From assembly GCF_037975245.1 (NCBI RefSeq), contig NC_092563.1, positions 20,795,594-20,859,593 of the forward strand: DNA of 64,000 bases, read 5' to 3'. This stretch comes from Apostichopus japonicus (lineage: Eukaryota; Echinodermata; Holothuroidea; Aspidochirotida; Stichopodidae). The translations under genes and the position numbers were made by a program. Shown here one piece after another: positions 1-12,163 of this stretch. The notes under the pieces were generated by a model. The model did not search any database. It was not told where the DNA came from and saw only the letters and a list, made by a program, of their open reading frames with translations. Numbering within the stretch: the stretch's first letter is position 1; each line of letters opens with the position of its first letter.

Positions 1-1156
1 ATTCTGCTCTGATATCGATTCCGCAAAGTTTCATCTTTCGGTGTAACAAATACTTTTCAAGTTTCCGTTTACTGTTAATTTGATCCGTGAATTTTATTTC
101 AGCGATTTCTAAGAACAGTTTATGAACTGTGGTTTGAGTGTGAGTGTACTAATTACTATGTGCAACGCTATACGTTCGCGAGTATGTCCGTTATATATAT
201 TAGGCAATCCAATGTGCTTACACGTGAGTTTATTTGCTGCGGAAATGGGAGTGCTAACATCAAGTCGCCTGTTTTGCCTATTTGCAAGCACTACGTCAAT
301 AACCATATTGAAGCGTTCGAACAAACGGAGCAAACGGAAACAAAATGAAACGTCGAATGGGGACAATTTTTACATGGTTAGAAAGAGAAAAATAATAACT
401 ACAAGGACAATGTATCAACATTTCCACCAGACAATTCCTTTAATGTGTGAAGTTATTATAGATCAAGGTTTGGTTTGGTTTTGTATTACTTGGTGTGTGA
501 TTTCATAACATTGAGTACAAGAACCCCATTGTTTTGATGGAGGTGTGTATAACCACGCACAGTAGACTGACCTGTGTTATCATGCCATAGTGTTATTGTA
601 ACAGCTAGTTCTGGTTATACTAACAAGCAGAAATCTAGTGCATTGAAGTCATCGAAACATCAATGCATTTTGCATTCTGGTTTTATGGACGAATCACGCT
701 TTGCCTCTTACGTTACCAATAAGTAAGTCTATGGAAACTACATATTGAGAGGTGTTCCTATATGTTTTCTTAGTGTTGTTCAAACGTTAGATTAAAGTTA
801 TATATAAATATGATGCTGCTGTGACTTGGTCAATTCTATGGCACCTATAGGTTAACCCACCCTTACTGATTAGATTTTGAACTAGAATACAAGGTTTTAC
901 ATATAGTTCTATACGCGCTTACGGCTTAGATGCAGCGTCCATCTCCCCAAAAAATTGTGGGCATGCATCAATAGTTTATTTCACCCGCTACAAGATCCAA
1001 GCATTAGAACTTATAATGTATCATTTTGGGGGGAAAAAATATCCTTTGGGCCTAATTTATATACGGTATAGAATTTCTCTGCAATTCTACAGCTGAATTA
1101 AACGTTTATTTCCGTGGTGCAAGTAATTTCTTACGTTTTTTCTTTTTTCTTTACAG
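1..1156. other. Upstream region and first intron of HYR copy 1; no confident exon
   Basis: No exon can be supported here. The segmental duplication with the second HYR locus begins near 682, where the sequence becomes alignable to about 29625. The part before 682 does not resemble the promoter and initiator exon of copy 2 (28200-29060). The most compatible initiator is an ATG GAG followed by gtgtgt at 537-542, which would be in phase with the exon at 1157, but its context is poor and it has no counterpart in copy 2. An open frame at 122-508 has no family features. The true first exon may lie left of the window. Confidence 0.4.
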
Positions 1157-4100
1157 GATGCCTTCTACCAGATCATATTTGTTATCGCACTATCAGGACT
1201 TTCATGTAAGCAAAAGTCAAAATATGTTTTCATATCTAAGTTGCTTACGATGGGTTTTCATTTTTGACACCTAAAGTGAATGTTACATTTTGTATAACCA
1301 TGATGTAATTTGATTCTTTAACATGCTGAGACTTGCAAAGATTTGACTTACTACCTACATATAACAGCTCTGAAGTTGACCATTTGGTAGGCTATATTTG
1401 TCCATTGTAATATAAATAAAAATTCATGTCCCCCCCCCCCATCTAATTAATTATAATAACGTTGACGAACTTCGTTAGTTTTAGTCTAGTTAAATTTGAG
1501 TTCCAAACATATTTGTGGTTCAATTTATTTAAATCTTTCATTTTCAATATGTGGCTATCGCGTAAATTATCTTTTTAAAGAAAATTCGAAATGTCATTGA
1601 GTGAAAACAATCATCCGGAAATTATGTTTATTTGAACAAATGCTACCTATTGTTTATGTAGGTTAGGCTAAAATGTAGTCAAAATGCAGATACTGCATTA
1701 AGGGTAGCGCCATTTCTCCTGAGACTGTGAAAGAAAAATATAGAAAATGTATACGGCTCGGGATATTTGAGGCAAATTAAAGAATTCAGGAAAATCAGCT
1801 GGAGGGGCTCTAGATGTCAATCCGTGTCATGGCGAATTATTCCTTGTAAAGTGCGACATGTCTTGGAAAAGACTTATAAAAAAAAGTTATTTGTCTAAAT
1901 GGAACATCTATAGATGTTTTTAGCGTTAACAAATGGCTTATTAAGTAACAGATAATTCATTTCTCCATGATTATTATGTACTGCCGTATATTGTTAGACC
2001 TTTCAAGTTTACTGCATCCGAATCAAAAATGATTCACTCTTGATCCACTTTCGGTGGACTTAACTGGGTAGAGGTCGGCCGAGAATAAAGTTTATATCCA
2101 CATTCAGAATCCTGAAATTTCAACGCAATACATAGGCCTGTGTATGTAGCCTTTTATTTCTTTTATATTTGATGTTTTATAACAAATTAGTTGTTACTAA
2201 ACATCTATCTTACTATTTCATCTATAGCCTTGGCAAACGAAAATAAAGTCACCTTCGCAACTTGTCCTGACGACATGACTTTTGAAAACCTCGATAAGAA
2301 CGATACGCTCAAAGTTGCTTTGGATGAACCGGTAGTCGACTACAATCCTGATGGAACTGTCAATATCGAGATTGACAAACCGGTTGATGATAAATTTGAT
2401 GTTGGGTGCACCAGAGTGACGTATATCGCAACTGATGATGCCGGAAACACAGCTACCTGTAGTTTTCTCGTCTGCGTTGGGTCATTTGCATGTAAGTTGT
2501 TGGTATTTAACAAGTTCGCAAAATCACTTTCTTGATAGGTTGTAGACCGTTTATAGTAACACTATTATTATTGCAGATTGCATTTTCTATACAACTTTTA
2601 CTTTTTTGGAGGATGACCCTTTAAAAAACGAAGGATCATCAAGTATATCATTAGTGATACAATCCGTAGGCTATTAGGACAAATACTCAAATGCTCACAT
2701 AAACTCGATAGGAAATATATGACTATTAATAGCCTGAAATCTGATGTTGATGTGAGGTTCTAATCACACGTTTGGTCAAACTTATTATAACCGGTATTTA
2801 ATTATTAATACAAGGATTCACATAAACATTTAAGACTTCACTGAGGAAATGTCCCTTTAAATATCTGAGTATAATAAAAGAGATAAAGACCAAAACTATT
2901 ATGACCTCAAATAACGTTACTGTTTACATGCAATGCAGTTAAGTTTGCCAAGGACAAAATAGCGTTGAATGGTATCCAAAAACTTTCTGTTGATCATATT
3001 TGAATTTCAAAGAACATCAATATTAGACAGCATAAGGAGGTGAAGTCACCATCACCTCAGCATCCATAGCAAAGCATAGCATAGCATTTCATAGAGTTTA
3101 GTATTTTTCAAAGGTGTAAACATTGAAGCCCTAATGGTTATATGTAAACATTATCGGCGATAAGATTCCGGTTAGGATTTCATGTGTTATTTGATGATGG
3201 ATGATAATTTGACTATACCAGCAAATCTTCTAAAAATCACTTAAAACAAGGTTGCATTTGAACAAATTAATGCATTTGATCAAATTATTCAAGGGCCTTC
3301 TTTGCGATTTCTTTACCAATTAAGTTTCATGAGTTTATATGTATGTCATGATTAGATTTTTGTTTTAAACCTACGTGTTAACCTTTTCATCAGCAAACTT
3401 CAAACCAACTTCGAAATAATTTAAATAACATTTTAACCAATACTTTAATAAATTACCAAATTTAGCGGTGATGAGCACTTCTTGTAGGTATGTATGTTTT
3501 CATGACAAGCTATATCAATACTCCCATATAAAATTATTTTCCTTTTTGTATTACTTGAAAGGTGTTACATTCGATATTTGAAATAGTTCAACAACCATGA
3601 CTCAGAATATTTGGATTCCTTGCGCTGTTTACCAGTATGGCTATTGCAAATACTATACAGTGAGTGGGCCTGAAGTTTCGATCCTAGCAGGATCTTCTTC
3701 AGAGGCTGATTTTTTTTTTCGAAACGTCAGGCCCACATACTTTTTACAAATTCTCTTATACAGGCTCTTTAGTGGATAAGCAGTTTGCTAACAGCTTTTG
3801 TTTTATTTTATTTTGAAAATACTATACCATAGAGAAGTACAAAGTCAATGCGTACAGGCTTGTAACAGAACGAGACAGTCACGAAGAATTTGTGTAAAAT
3901 TTCAAACATTTTTATCATAATGAGAAAGACACTGCTTTTACAAAATAATCAGAGTAAAGCCTCCTTTTTAAGAAATGTCACACATGATAAAGTCTACAGG
4001 GTGGGAAAACCTAAACAGCTTGATCCACTCTCAAACCCCAGTCCTCTAACATTAACAGTACTGTGTGATCATGACGTGTGTTACAACTAGTGAGATACCA

Positions 4101-4748
4101 TGTCAGTGGCTTGTCGCAAAGTTATCGCGAAGATCGCCCGTTGCCTTCATTCTGTATGAGACACTGGATCTATGTTTTTTCATAAGTCGAAAATTAACAT
4201 CAAGCCCCACGTAAACGTTGATCTATCGATAAGTGAGCAACAAAAAAGGCCGGGATACAGAAATTGACTTTAGCGTGACGTTACCATTCGGTCATGAAGG
4301 GTTCCCGCTTTTTTGGCATTCGTAAACCACATGGTCTTTGTGTAGAGCATTTGCGAATATCTGAAACCGTATTTGTTATCGTATTTCCAATTCCCAACCT
4401 TTGTAATATTTATAAATATTCCTATAGGAATAATGTTCCTATTGGAACAATTATGTAGTAAACTAAATATTCAATTCATAAAATTCAATCATAAAATCTG
4501 TCAGTGATCGCATGGTGTTAGAATATGATCCATGGATATATATTGCGACACATCCGCGGCGGTTCTGGCGACCAGTTTTGTTGTGTTTTTATTGTGATTA
4601 TTATTTTATTATGATTTTGTGTTATATGTATATAAATATTTATTTCTGTCTCTTTCCAGTTACACCTGGTACTATATTGGTGATAATTGCAGTTGCAGTT
4701 GCGGTTGTCACCGTAGGTTGTGTCATCATTGTTTGCAAGTGCAAGTGA
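1157..4748 (+). CDS. Small single-pass membrane protein with one HYR domain, copy 1 (5' exon missing)
   Basis: Three exons splice cleanly: 1157-1205, 2228-2491 and 4660-4748, with introns in phase 1. The first begins in phase 0 and encodes DAFYQIIFVIALSGLS, a signal-peptide core. The second is one HYR (hyalin repeat) domain: TCPDDM at the start, GCTRVTY, then ATDDAGNTATCSFLVCV. The third encodes TPGTILVIIAVAVAVV and onward, a hydrophobic helix of about 23 residues, ending in CKCK and a stop. With a single Met from an upstream exon the protein would be 134 aa. HYR domains belong to extracellular adhesion or recognition proteins; this one would face outward from the plasma membrane. A polyadenylation-type AATAAA lies at 5332-5337. 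It is a paralogue of the gene at 28976-33585, in the same orientation. Its ligand and role are unknown. The exon structure is directly supported; the initiator exon was not found. Confidence 0.8.
3606..3663 (+). pseudogene. Cryptic signal-peptide-like exon inside HYR copy 1 intron, start codon lost
   Basis: The stretch reads FGFLALFTSMAIANTI in one frame and ends at a GTGAGT donor. The matching position in copy 2 starts with ATG (32718); here it is ATA (3607-3609). It lies in the intron between the HYR and transmembrane exons. It may be a decayed or alternative first exon, or a chance hydrophobic reading of a conserved intron segment. Confidence 0.25.
3663..3737 (-). repeat. Inverted-repeat hairpin with hammerhead-ribozyme-like core (copy 1)
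   Basis: Arms of about 17 bp (AGTGGGCCTGAAGTTTC and its near complement at 3721-3737) flank an inner segment. On the minus strand this reads CTGAAGA, a perfect 5-bp stem GATCC-tgcta-GGATC, then GAAAC. That is the order of conserved boxes in a hammerhead ribozyme core (CUGANGA, stem II, GAAA). Stem I is not convincingly formed, so catalytic activity is uncertain. The same element sits in the same intron of HYR copy 2. Confidence 0.5.
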
Positions 4749-5374
4749 TTGCCTTAATTCTCAACCTCTCAAATTTTCAACCTCTCGACGTCGACATGTG
4801 AAGCCTACTTTTTTAACCTGCTTAAGTGAGAAATAACCCATTCAATAATCAGAGTCTTACATAATATGAAAGAGGCTGGAGTAATCAGTATATCTCACAG
4901 AACAACTGAACAACAAATTGACTCTGTTTGAGACATAATGTGTCTTAAAGTAGCCTATTCCTTCAAAATGGCCATTCCACATCCAAATGAAAACACATCG
5001 AAATGACATTTGAAAATGCGCCCTTTAATAATACCACTGCTATAACAGTTTACCTGCCTCGGGCATTTCAATATGCTCTCGAGGTAGATCGGGGGAACTT
5101 TGAGCTGAGGAAGTGACTTTTCCATGCTCGTTCCCTTGTTAGGCTTGGCGAATTGATTACGTAACACAGGCTAATGTTCCTTGAAAGGTTAATAACCTTG
5201 AAAGGTGCAGAAGTTGCAAGTGGTGAAAAAGGAAAGGCAGTCTTACTTAAGGGCGGATTTTCAAATGACGACTTGGAAAATGAGATAATCGTACGCATAA
5301 AGTACTAAAGTTACTAATTGTGGAGACATTAAATAAATGTTAATTTTCATATAGATTTAAAGTAGGTATTACAC

Positions 5375-7990
5375 TGTAAAAAATCTGGGAAAGGTTACTC
5401 CAAAAATTGGGTGAAACCAGGCTGCCCCCCCCCCCCCTATTTGGGGAAGACTCACATTTCCCCTATGTGTGTAAGGTGGTAGATTACCCCGTGTGAGGAA
5501 ATATCAGCTTTCCTGTCAAAGAGGAAATGTTGCTCTATGAATAAGGGAAAGGTTCCCCTTTTAAGAGGTAAAGTTCATGATACTCCACATTACGGGGGAA
5601 ACAAAGTTTCAAGTAAGAAACCTCTTTAATTGAGTAAACCTCTTCCCCATATTATGGGGTAAAGTCTTAAATAACCCAAAGTTGAAGGAAAGCTGTGTTA
5701 TGACAAAGGTATTGATTAATATCCAGCTGTATTTTCTCTTTAAACAAATCAGATATCTTTACAGTATCATATGAGTTAAAGACAATCTAAGGTGAAAAAA
5801 TTAACTGCAATAATGTATCACTTTATTTTGTTAATGTTTTTTAAAGATCTTCTTATTTTGTACAAATCGTTTTTTGAAAATGTACAGTATCATGTTTATA
5901 CACTGTATGCTTTTGCTGTTTTTTGAAAATGATTATATAATTTCTTACTAGAAATGTCATTCACACACAAAAATTGTATAATATCACTCTTAAATGTTAT
6001 CTTTCACACTGTTGCTCAGTAAATTGTTCATACTTCTCAAGTCTGTAGATATTTGAATATATGTATATGTATTTGTATATTGAATATTATGATATTTGAT
6101 AAGTGGAAATAACCCAACAACTACATGTACTAGTGCATTGACTATTATTCAAAAATTAGAAACAGTTCCAGATATGCAACTTGCTACTTAGAACTCTGTT
6201 GAGAGCATGTCTTTTTCATAAATAAAAACTTTAAGTAGACAGTCAACTGAGAACAAAATATATTTATCAGTCATTTTAGTTCACCATATGCTATCTTTAT
6301 ACATGACTGTTAACTACAACCATATTTTCAATTATTCATGTCAGTCTAATATATTTCAACCTTCAATTCTACTAACCTTTTATTCTTCCAGCCCTTTAAT
6401 TCTCCAAACAGGAAAACACACGTGTTTTTTGTCAACACACTTGTGAATTGTGTTCATCAAAGTGATTAATATCAGAAAGTTCAAACTTTAAACTTGTTCA
6501 GATGAATACTTGGATCGAATTTTTAAAAAAACAAACGCTTAACTTTCCAGTAAGATTTGAACAAAAACTATATGAAACTATTAAAAAATGCACAACATCA
6601 ACTAAATACTTGAATAAATGAATATATTAAGTTCCTCCTTCAACAACTCCATTAATGGCAACATGTCCATCATGGAATTTCTTCCACTAACAAAGAAAGA
6701 TAGTCTTTATTTTCTCAATTTTTCTACAACTGAAATTACCTTTCTGGGTGTTTTCAAATTGTCCTTCAGTTTCAAGAAAAATTTCTGGATAAATATATAT
6801 GTTTCTGCCACTTTCTTTGGAAATTCTATGTTGCATGCATAATAAACTCCAAACAGACAGCTAATAGCTTTAGACACTGTTGGTCCATTATACTGTTAGT
6901 CTCTCCGACAATGTAGCAAGCTTGAAGATCCTGGCCAGGCTTTCCAACAAGAGCAAAGTGTGGTTCAACATTATAGTGCATGACTGAATGATGTAATCTC
7001 TGGTCACTGGCGCGTTCTGCCTGCGGATTAAAAGAGCGGTAAAAGAAACTAATGATAGTGAAAATTAAAAATAACAACTATATATATGTGGTACTTCTTC
7101 AACAAAAATTACAAAAGTACAAAAATATAACCGAGGCAAATTGAGAACATATAGTAGACATGATAGCATCGTACTGGTATCAAAAGCTCATATGCCACAA
7201 ATTTTTGCTTGAGGCTGATGATTAGAAGAAACTTAGAAGGTAAAATGGTAATGTGCACAACCTTTCCTTCAAAATGTAGCCAAAATTACCCTATTTCAGT
7301 GCACTTTTAAATTGCAGAAAGAGGCCAGCAAGATTGCATTGGCTTGCTGTTGCTGTGAAAGCTTGCACTTCAGAACCCTGCCAATAATGGCAAAATCAGA
7401 ACCGATAGCTTCAGAGGCAATGCAGACATTAAAAGGAGAAGCAAACCCAAGGAACCTTTAAATATCTTATATATGAAAGAGGGTAAAATCCGAAATACAA
7501 TGCTGCAAACTCCAAGTCGATTGACCATGAAATACTCAAATATGGAAGCTGCCATTTTGTTTTAAAACAGGCTGGAAGTGATGTGATTTACTCAGATAAC
7601 GATTTAATATTTATATTTTGTTTCTAGATCTATCGTCCTTGAGAAATAAATTCCAGGTGTGAGGGTCAAGAACATATGTTTTAACTAAAACACCTATCAA
7701 ATCTTTGTAATTCACCACTGTTAAGAATATTGTTCTTAATTTGTAAAGATACTCCAAATTTTTCACAAAAAGTACAATCTACTAGACTACCTATGTTATT
7801 AATCAAAGTGGTTGCTTCCATGTCAGATTTTTCATGACCAATTGCTTCAATATAATTTAAGTTAAGAATATTGTATGTACTTGTGGTTTTAACTATACTT
7901 GGGAATTTTACACTCTTGGGTTTGGGTCTCCTTTAAATTTTTTAAAAAGGAGTAAGGAGAAATTTTAGGGGACATACGATATTTCTATGG
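5375..7990. mobile_element. Probable degenerate DNA transposon inserted 3' of HYR copy 1
   Basis: The right flank of the duplication is interrupted from TTACACTGTAAAAAATC (about 5371) onward. The first 330 bases carry many irregular GGGGAA, TTCCCC and GGGTAAA motifs, as in transposon subterminal repeats. The interior holds a frameshifted open frame on the minus strand (6680-7030). The right edge is not clear; 7990 is a guess, and no clean terminal inverted repeat was found. Confidence 0.35.
6720..7030 (-). pseudogene. Frameshifted ORF remnant, probably transposon-derived
   Basis: On the minus strand, after a plausible acceptor (tttaatccgcag), an open frame encodes AERASDQRLHHSVMHY and continues through HFALVGKPGQDLQACYIVGE to LKLLAVC. 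The reading then shifts by one base into GVYYACNIEFPKKVAETYIF and FFLKLKDNLKTPRK before a possible GTAATT donor. The NIEFPKK...FIQKFF stretch resembles repeat-associated proteins common in marine animal genomes; this comparison is from memory. The frameshift implies a dead copy. Confidence 0.4.
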
Positions 7991-8429
7991 GACAGTTTGC
8001 ATACGCATAGAAGGGGGCAGATTTTGTTATAGTCAAGTACAGTAATAAAGAGATTTAGTCTCCAAATGCAAGGAATATTGATCATCATTTTGTCCTTATA
8101 AAGAGAGACGTCTTAAACAATCAACTCGGCCATTTCATGAGTACTAGCAATTTTCTAGAGGTATAAACCCTGAATTTAGTTTTTATTATAGAAATAATAC
8201 TGTAACCCAACCTCCGTTTGAACTTCATTGAGGTGGGGAAAAGAAGGTATCCCTTTGCATATAAAGCAGGCGACGCTTTGCAAGGTCTCATACGGGACTT
8301 TTGCACAGGAGCCTGTGGGAGAAAGTAACCTTTTTGCCTTTTCCTTGAAAACAAGCCCTTGAGCTGTCCTAAGACATCCAGAAATAAAAATGAAAAATAA
8401 AATTTCACACCAGATGGCATATTTTTACA

Positions 8430-9215
8430 CCCTCAAAAAATCAGGTTAGGCCCAAAGGATGTTTTTTCCCCAAAATTCTACATTATCAGTTCTAATGCTT
8501 GGATCTTGTAGCGGGTGAAAAAAATATTGATGCATGCCCAAAAATTTCTGGGAGATGGACGCTGATTTAAGTCGTATAGAACTATATGGAAAACCTTGTA
8601 TTCTAGTTCAACATCTAAACAGTAAAGGTTGGTAAACCTATTGGCCATAGAATTGACCAAGTCACGGCAGCATCATATTGTAACTTCCATATATGACTTT
8701 AATCTAACGATAATTTGAACATTATAACTACAGCGTAAAAAGACAACAACGTTCAATATCTAATTGATTTCGTCCTACTTATGACCGTTGAAATTTCAGG
8801 ACGTTTATAATGACAATGGAAAAACTTACCATGGTGAAATAATTCGCGTTATCTCCTGTGAAGCAAATCAGATTTCTTGACAGATCGTGGTTTGATATAT
8901 TGTGTGATGGCTTATATCAAAAAGTTATACTCAACTTAAAACGAAGAATCTATTGACTCTTGGATCCTGACATCATCACACAACGGAGGGATTACATGAG
9001 ATTGCAAAGCTGCCTTCTTTAGTTTTTAAAGAATTATGAGTGAACACTTCACCAACGGAGGATTAAGTAATCAAGATCATCCAGGGCAAGGATAACTTAC
9101 AGCAAAAAAACTCTGAACCAAGCGGAAGGACATAATCCCTGATTTGTGTGATGTGTCATGTAGAATCCCTATCAACTATCACCCCTTAGGCTAGGTTAAT
9201 TAAGGATTCCACCTC
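8430..9215 (-). pseudogene. Orphan inverted 5' fragment of the HYR locus (third copy)
   Basis: On the minus strand this matches the upstream part of copy 2: 8974-9215 and 8752-8960 correspond to about 28290-29060, and 8430-8720 to about 29700-29920 and 770-1065 of copy 1. It keeps the initiator exon: the minus strand reads TTTCACCATG followed by GTAAGT, with the ATG at 8832-8830. No signal-peptide, HYR or transmembrane exon follows before homology stops near 8430, so it cannot make the protein by itself. The DNA corresponding to 29060-29700 is absent. Confidence 0.7.
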
Positions 9216-9773
9216 ACCATCACACTACACATCTAAATCTTAGTCTTACATAAGATTTCGAAGCAAGTGTTCAAGAATAAGAATACGAGGCGTAAGGTAA
9301 TGTGAAATCGAGTAGTTTGATTCGATGCACATTAACATAAACATTCCCTTCTACTTTCAAAAAGAAAAGAAAAGGTTGACCTTAATGGTTTTATGGCTTG
9401 AATAAACTATACATACAATACTGAAATCAAACCAAAGCTATCTTTAATATGTCCATTTCACTTAGTAACCAAGTTAACTCTTAATAAACAACACTTTGCC
9501 TCTTACTTTGGATTACTTTTTACTCGAACAACTTTTTTTAAAAGCTTCTTGCGAATTAAGCTGCCTTATCGCCAATAGCAACATTTCTGACAACTGTGCT
9601 AACTGAACTTAACAATATATTACCTCAAACAACTTTCCAAACGGCACGTTTTCTTTTATAAGCTTCTTGTGAGTTAAACTGCCTTAACCGCAATAGCAAC
9701 ATTTCCGCAACTGTGCTAACTGAATTTTCACTTACAATAGCTCAATCCTTCTTTCTTGCCTGAGCCACTACAT

Positions 9774-9950
9774 ATCTCGCTTCTCGGCCTTTTGACTAAA
9801 ATCATGTGTAGTATCTGATGGTGATACACACCCAACGGTGATCACACAGTCACAGTTTCGATGCAAGGGGACTGGGGTTAGAGAGCGGATCAGTCGTTCG
9901 GTAGTGAGGTATTCGTGCCCAGGTTTTTTGTCCTGGTGACTTTTCTTAAA
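9774..9950 (+). mobile_element. SINE-like element with U2 snRNA-like head, copy A
   Basis: The first 44 bases closely match the conserved 5' end of U2 snRNA, including GCTTCTCGGCCTTTTG and TGTGTAGTATCTG. After that the sequence is not U2. It continues into a body (GATACACACC, TGATCACACAGTCACAG, AGAGCGGATCAGTCGTT, CGTGCCCAGG, GGTGACTTTTCTTAA) that recurs at 57408-57620 behind its own U2-like head. A shared head plus shared foreign body indicates a dispersed SINE rather than a single U2 pseudogene. Confidence 0.6.
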
Positions 9951-9958
9951 AACTACCT

Positions 9959-10140
9959 ATCTTGGCATTTCGGCTGAGATTCTATACAGCAACGCTTCTC
10001 GGGATTCTACCTAAGATCGTATGTACCATTAGATCCAACTTGTAGTTCAACTCTAATACTCACCTGACCGATGATCACAATCACAATCTCTATGCAACCA
10101 GGCTGGGCTTCACCCACCACCCTGCAGTGGGCATCAAACC
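9959..10140 (+). mobile_element. U2-headed SINE-like element, degenerate copy B
   Basis: This directly follows copy A. It has two decayed U2-like heads (CTTGGCATTTCGGCTGAGAT at about 9961 and CGCTTCTCGG with CTAAGATCGTATGTA at about 9990-10025). Then comes the same body: AATACTCACC, TGATCACAATCACA, CTCTATGCAA. Resemblance of the ATACTCACCTG part to U1 snRNA was considered, but the family body explains it better. Confidence 0.45.
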
Positions 10141-11250
10141 TATCCGATATCCTAACTTACTCTAATTTGATAAATGTCTGATATTTAATTGAATTACTGT
10201 CTCCACCTCGAGAAACACCCTAATTGTCTATAAATGTGGCTGAAATTAATACAAAGGGTTCTTAACATAATCTACACTAAATAAACAGGTCTATTAGAGT
10301 CATAAGTTATCGCTATGTTTTTAAAAAAGTCTGAAATTGGGTCAAAAATCGATTTAAAAAAATTACATATCGATAACTTATGACCCCTATAAGTCCTGAT
10401 TTTTTACTTCGATCGATAATCGAAACTGTAAAAGATCCACAATCAATCGCTTACTGAGCTGCTACCCAAAGGTGGAACAGAGTTTTAACCTCGAAAATTA
10501 TCCTAATTGTCCATAGTCATTTTTATAGACTCATAACCTCTTTGCAAAACAAACACCAATAAAGATTTTCATTATATTAAAGTCCATACGAAGCTTCCGC
10601 ATCGCTCTTATACGCTAGGTGGAGCTTATTTTGGTGGGCGCAACTTATTTACATGTCATTATCTACCCTGAGGTGGTGAAGTTCAAAGATGCAACACCTG
10701 ATGGCGCATTCTACCGTATCAATGTCCAAGTTTAATTAATAGCCTTTGTCAAGGTCTGGGTAGAGGCCTGTTTTTTTTGTGTTTGCTCACCTTAGTATAA
10801 AGGTGTTCCATAATATGTCTATATATCTCACCACCGTGTATAATAATAATAATACTAAGTATATATATTACAATGGAACACCACTTTTCGAGTACATGTG
10901 CAAGTATATAGCAAAATACTAGGGTAAAGGAAACGGAATAAAAAAATATGAAGAAGTTATGTTACAAATCTAAAGCAAAGTTTTGTTTGCATTGATGATA
11001 AACGATGAATAAACGGAGGGAAAAAAAAATAATAATAACAATTATAATAATAATAATAAATAAATCGGCTTCATAACGCTTGACTATGGAATAACAAGAC
11101 AGACGGTATGCTAACAATTCCAAATAATTGCAATATTTCCCACACAGCAGTATCCTACACTATAGCAGTACAAAGTTTAGTTTCCTTGGCGTTCCATAAA
11201 TCGGCTACATAACGCCTGCCTTTGGAATAACCAGACAGCCGTATATGCTG
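10141..11250. other. Intergenic, AT-rich, no gene recognised
   Basis: No coding exon or recognised repeat was found. It contains short TAA-type microsatellites near 10843-10855 and 11025-11061. Confidence 0.5.
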
Positions 11251-11253
11251 CGT

Positions 11254-11254
<1 letters not shown>

Positions 11255-11294
<40 letters not shown>
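11255..11294. repeat. TA microsatellite
   Basis: An uninterrupted AT dinucleotide run of about 40 bp lies upstream of the SLC16-like gene. Confidence 0.95.
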
Positions 11295-11295
<1 letters not shown>

Positions 11296-11809
11296 GGACG
11301 GATATATGAATAACGCAACCCTGTCATCGGGTTGCATCATACTTTGGCAACGAGTGCAAAGTAGTCATATTTCCTGTTATGTTCTCGCGTAGGATAGAAT
11401 AACTGCATTTGCATTGTTTGTTACATGGAGTAATGTTGAACAAGTCGGAGGACACGATTGTACTTTTTAGTGGAAACCGTACTGCAGTAAGTAAGCCTAC
11501 GCACACACTTGAACGACGGCACAATTCATTGGTTGGGGCACGACGATTGTAGGTCAAAGGTTATCACCGGGGGACCTTCGTCAAAATGTCTGAAGATTGA
11601 TTTCAACATAAAAGATATTTGTTTGAGTAGCGTGTGCATTGTTACCGGTGTTATGAAGGTCGTGTGCGCTGGTTTGTATCAAGTGCAATACGAAGTGTAA
11701 AATCCAAATCATTCCATTCACTCGTCTGTTATGGTTTGTACGCAATCATATGCGCTGTCAGCATTAACGTTCAAATGCTTTACTCATTTTTACTTCGTCG
11801 TTGTAGATC

Positions 11810-12118
11810 ATGAATCGCCGCATGGAAGAATGGATCAAGTGTAGGTGGGGATGGGTGGTATGTGGTGCATCGTTCTTCATTCATGTGGGGATGTATTCGC
11901 TAGCCAATACATTTAGTCTTCTTTTTGTAGACATTCAGCGAGACTTGAACGCGACCGCAGTGGAAACAGGTAAATTTCTCATTGCTATATATCTATATAT
12001 ATACATTTATTTATTTATTTATATAATTGAAATCGCAGTGAGTTGGAAAACCCAGAACAGTGAATAAAAACTTCCAGCCTCCATCGGGATTCGAACCCGG
12101 GCCTCCCGCTTTATATGC

Positions 12119-12163
<45 letters not shown>

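Larger units (their letters stand above)
682..5345 (+). repeat. Segmental duplication, left copy (HYR locus 1)
   Basis: This segment aligns in direct orientation with about 29625-34135. Exons, introns, intronic hairpin and 3' flank match throughout with small indels. Homology ends just after the AATAAA site near 5332, where this copy continues into a transposon-like sequence. The left boundary lies within a segment reading ATGGAC then ATCACGCTTTGCCTC, near 684. Confidence 0.85.

Noticed and set aside
122-508. 128-codon open frame at the left edge
   Set aside because: No domain, unusual composition, no splice partners in phase with the HYR exons, and an overlapping frame on the other strand of similar length. 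Treated as chance.
10055-10135. U1 snRNA-like sequence (ATACTCACCTG followed by TGATCAC)
   Set aside because: The same positions in copies A and C of the U2-headed repeat family align better with each other than with U1, so the resemblance is explained by the SINE body.
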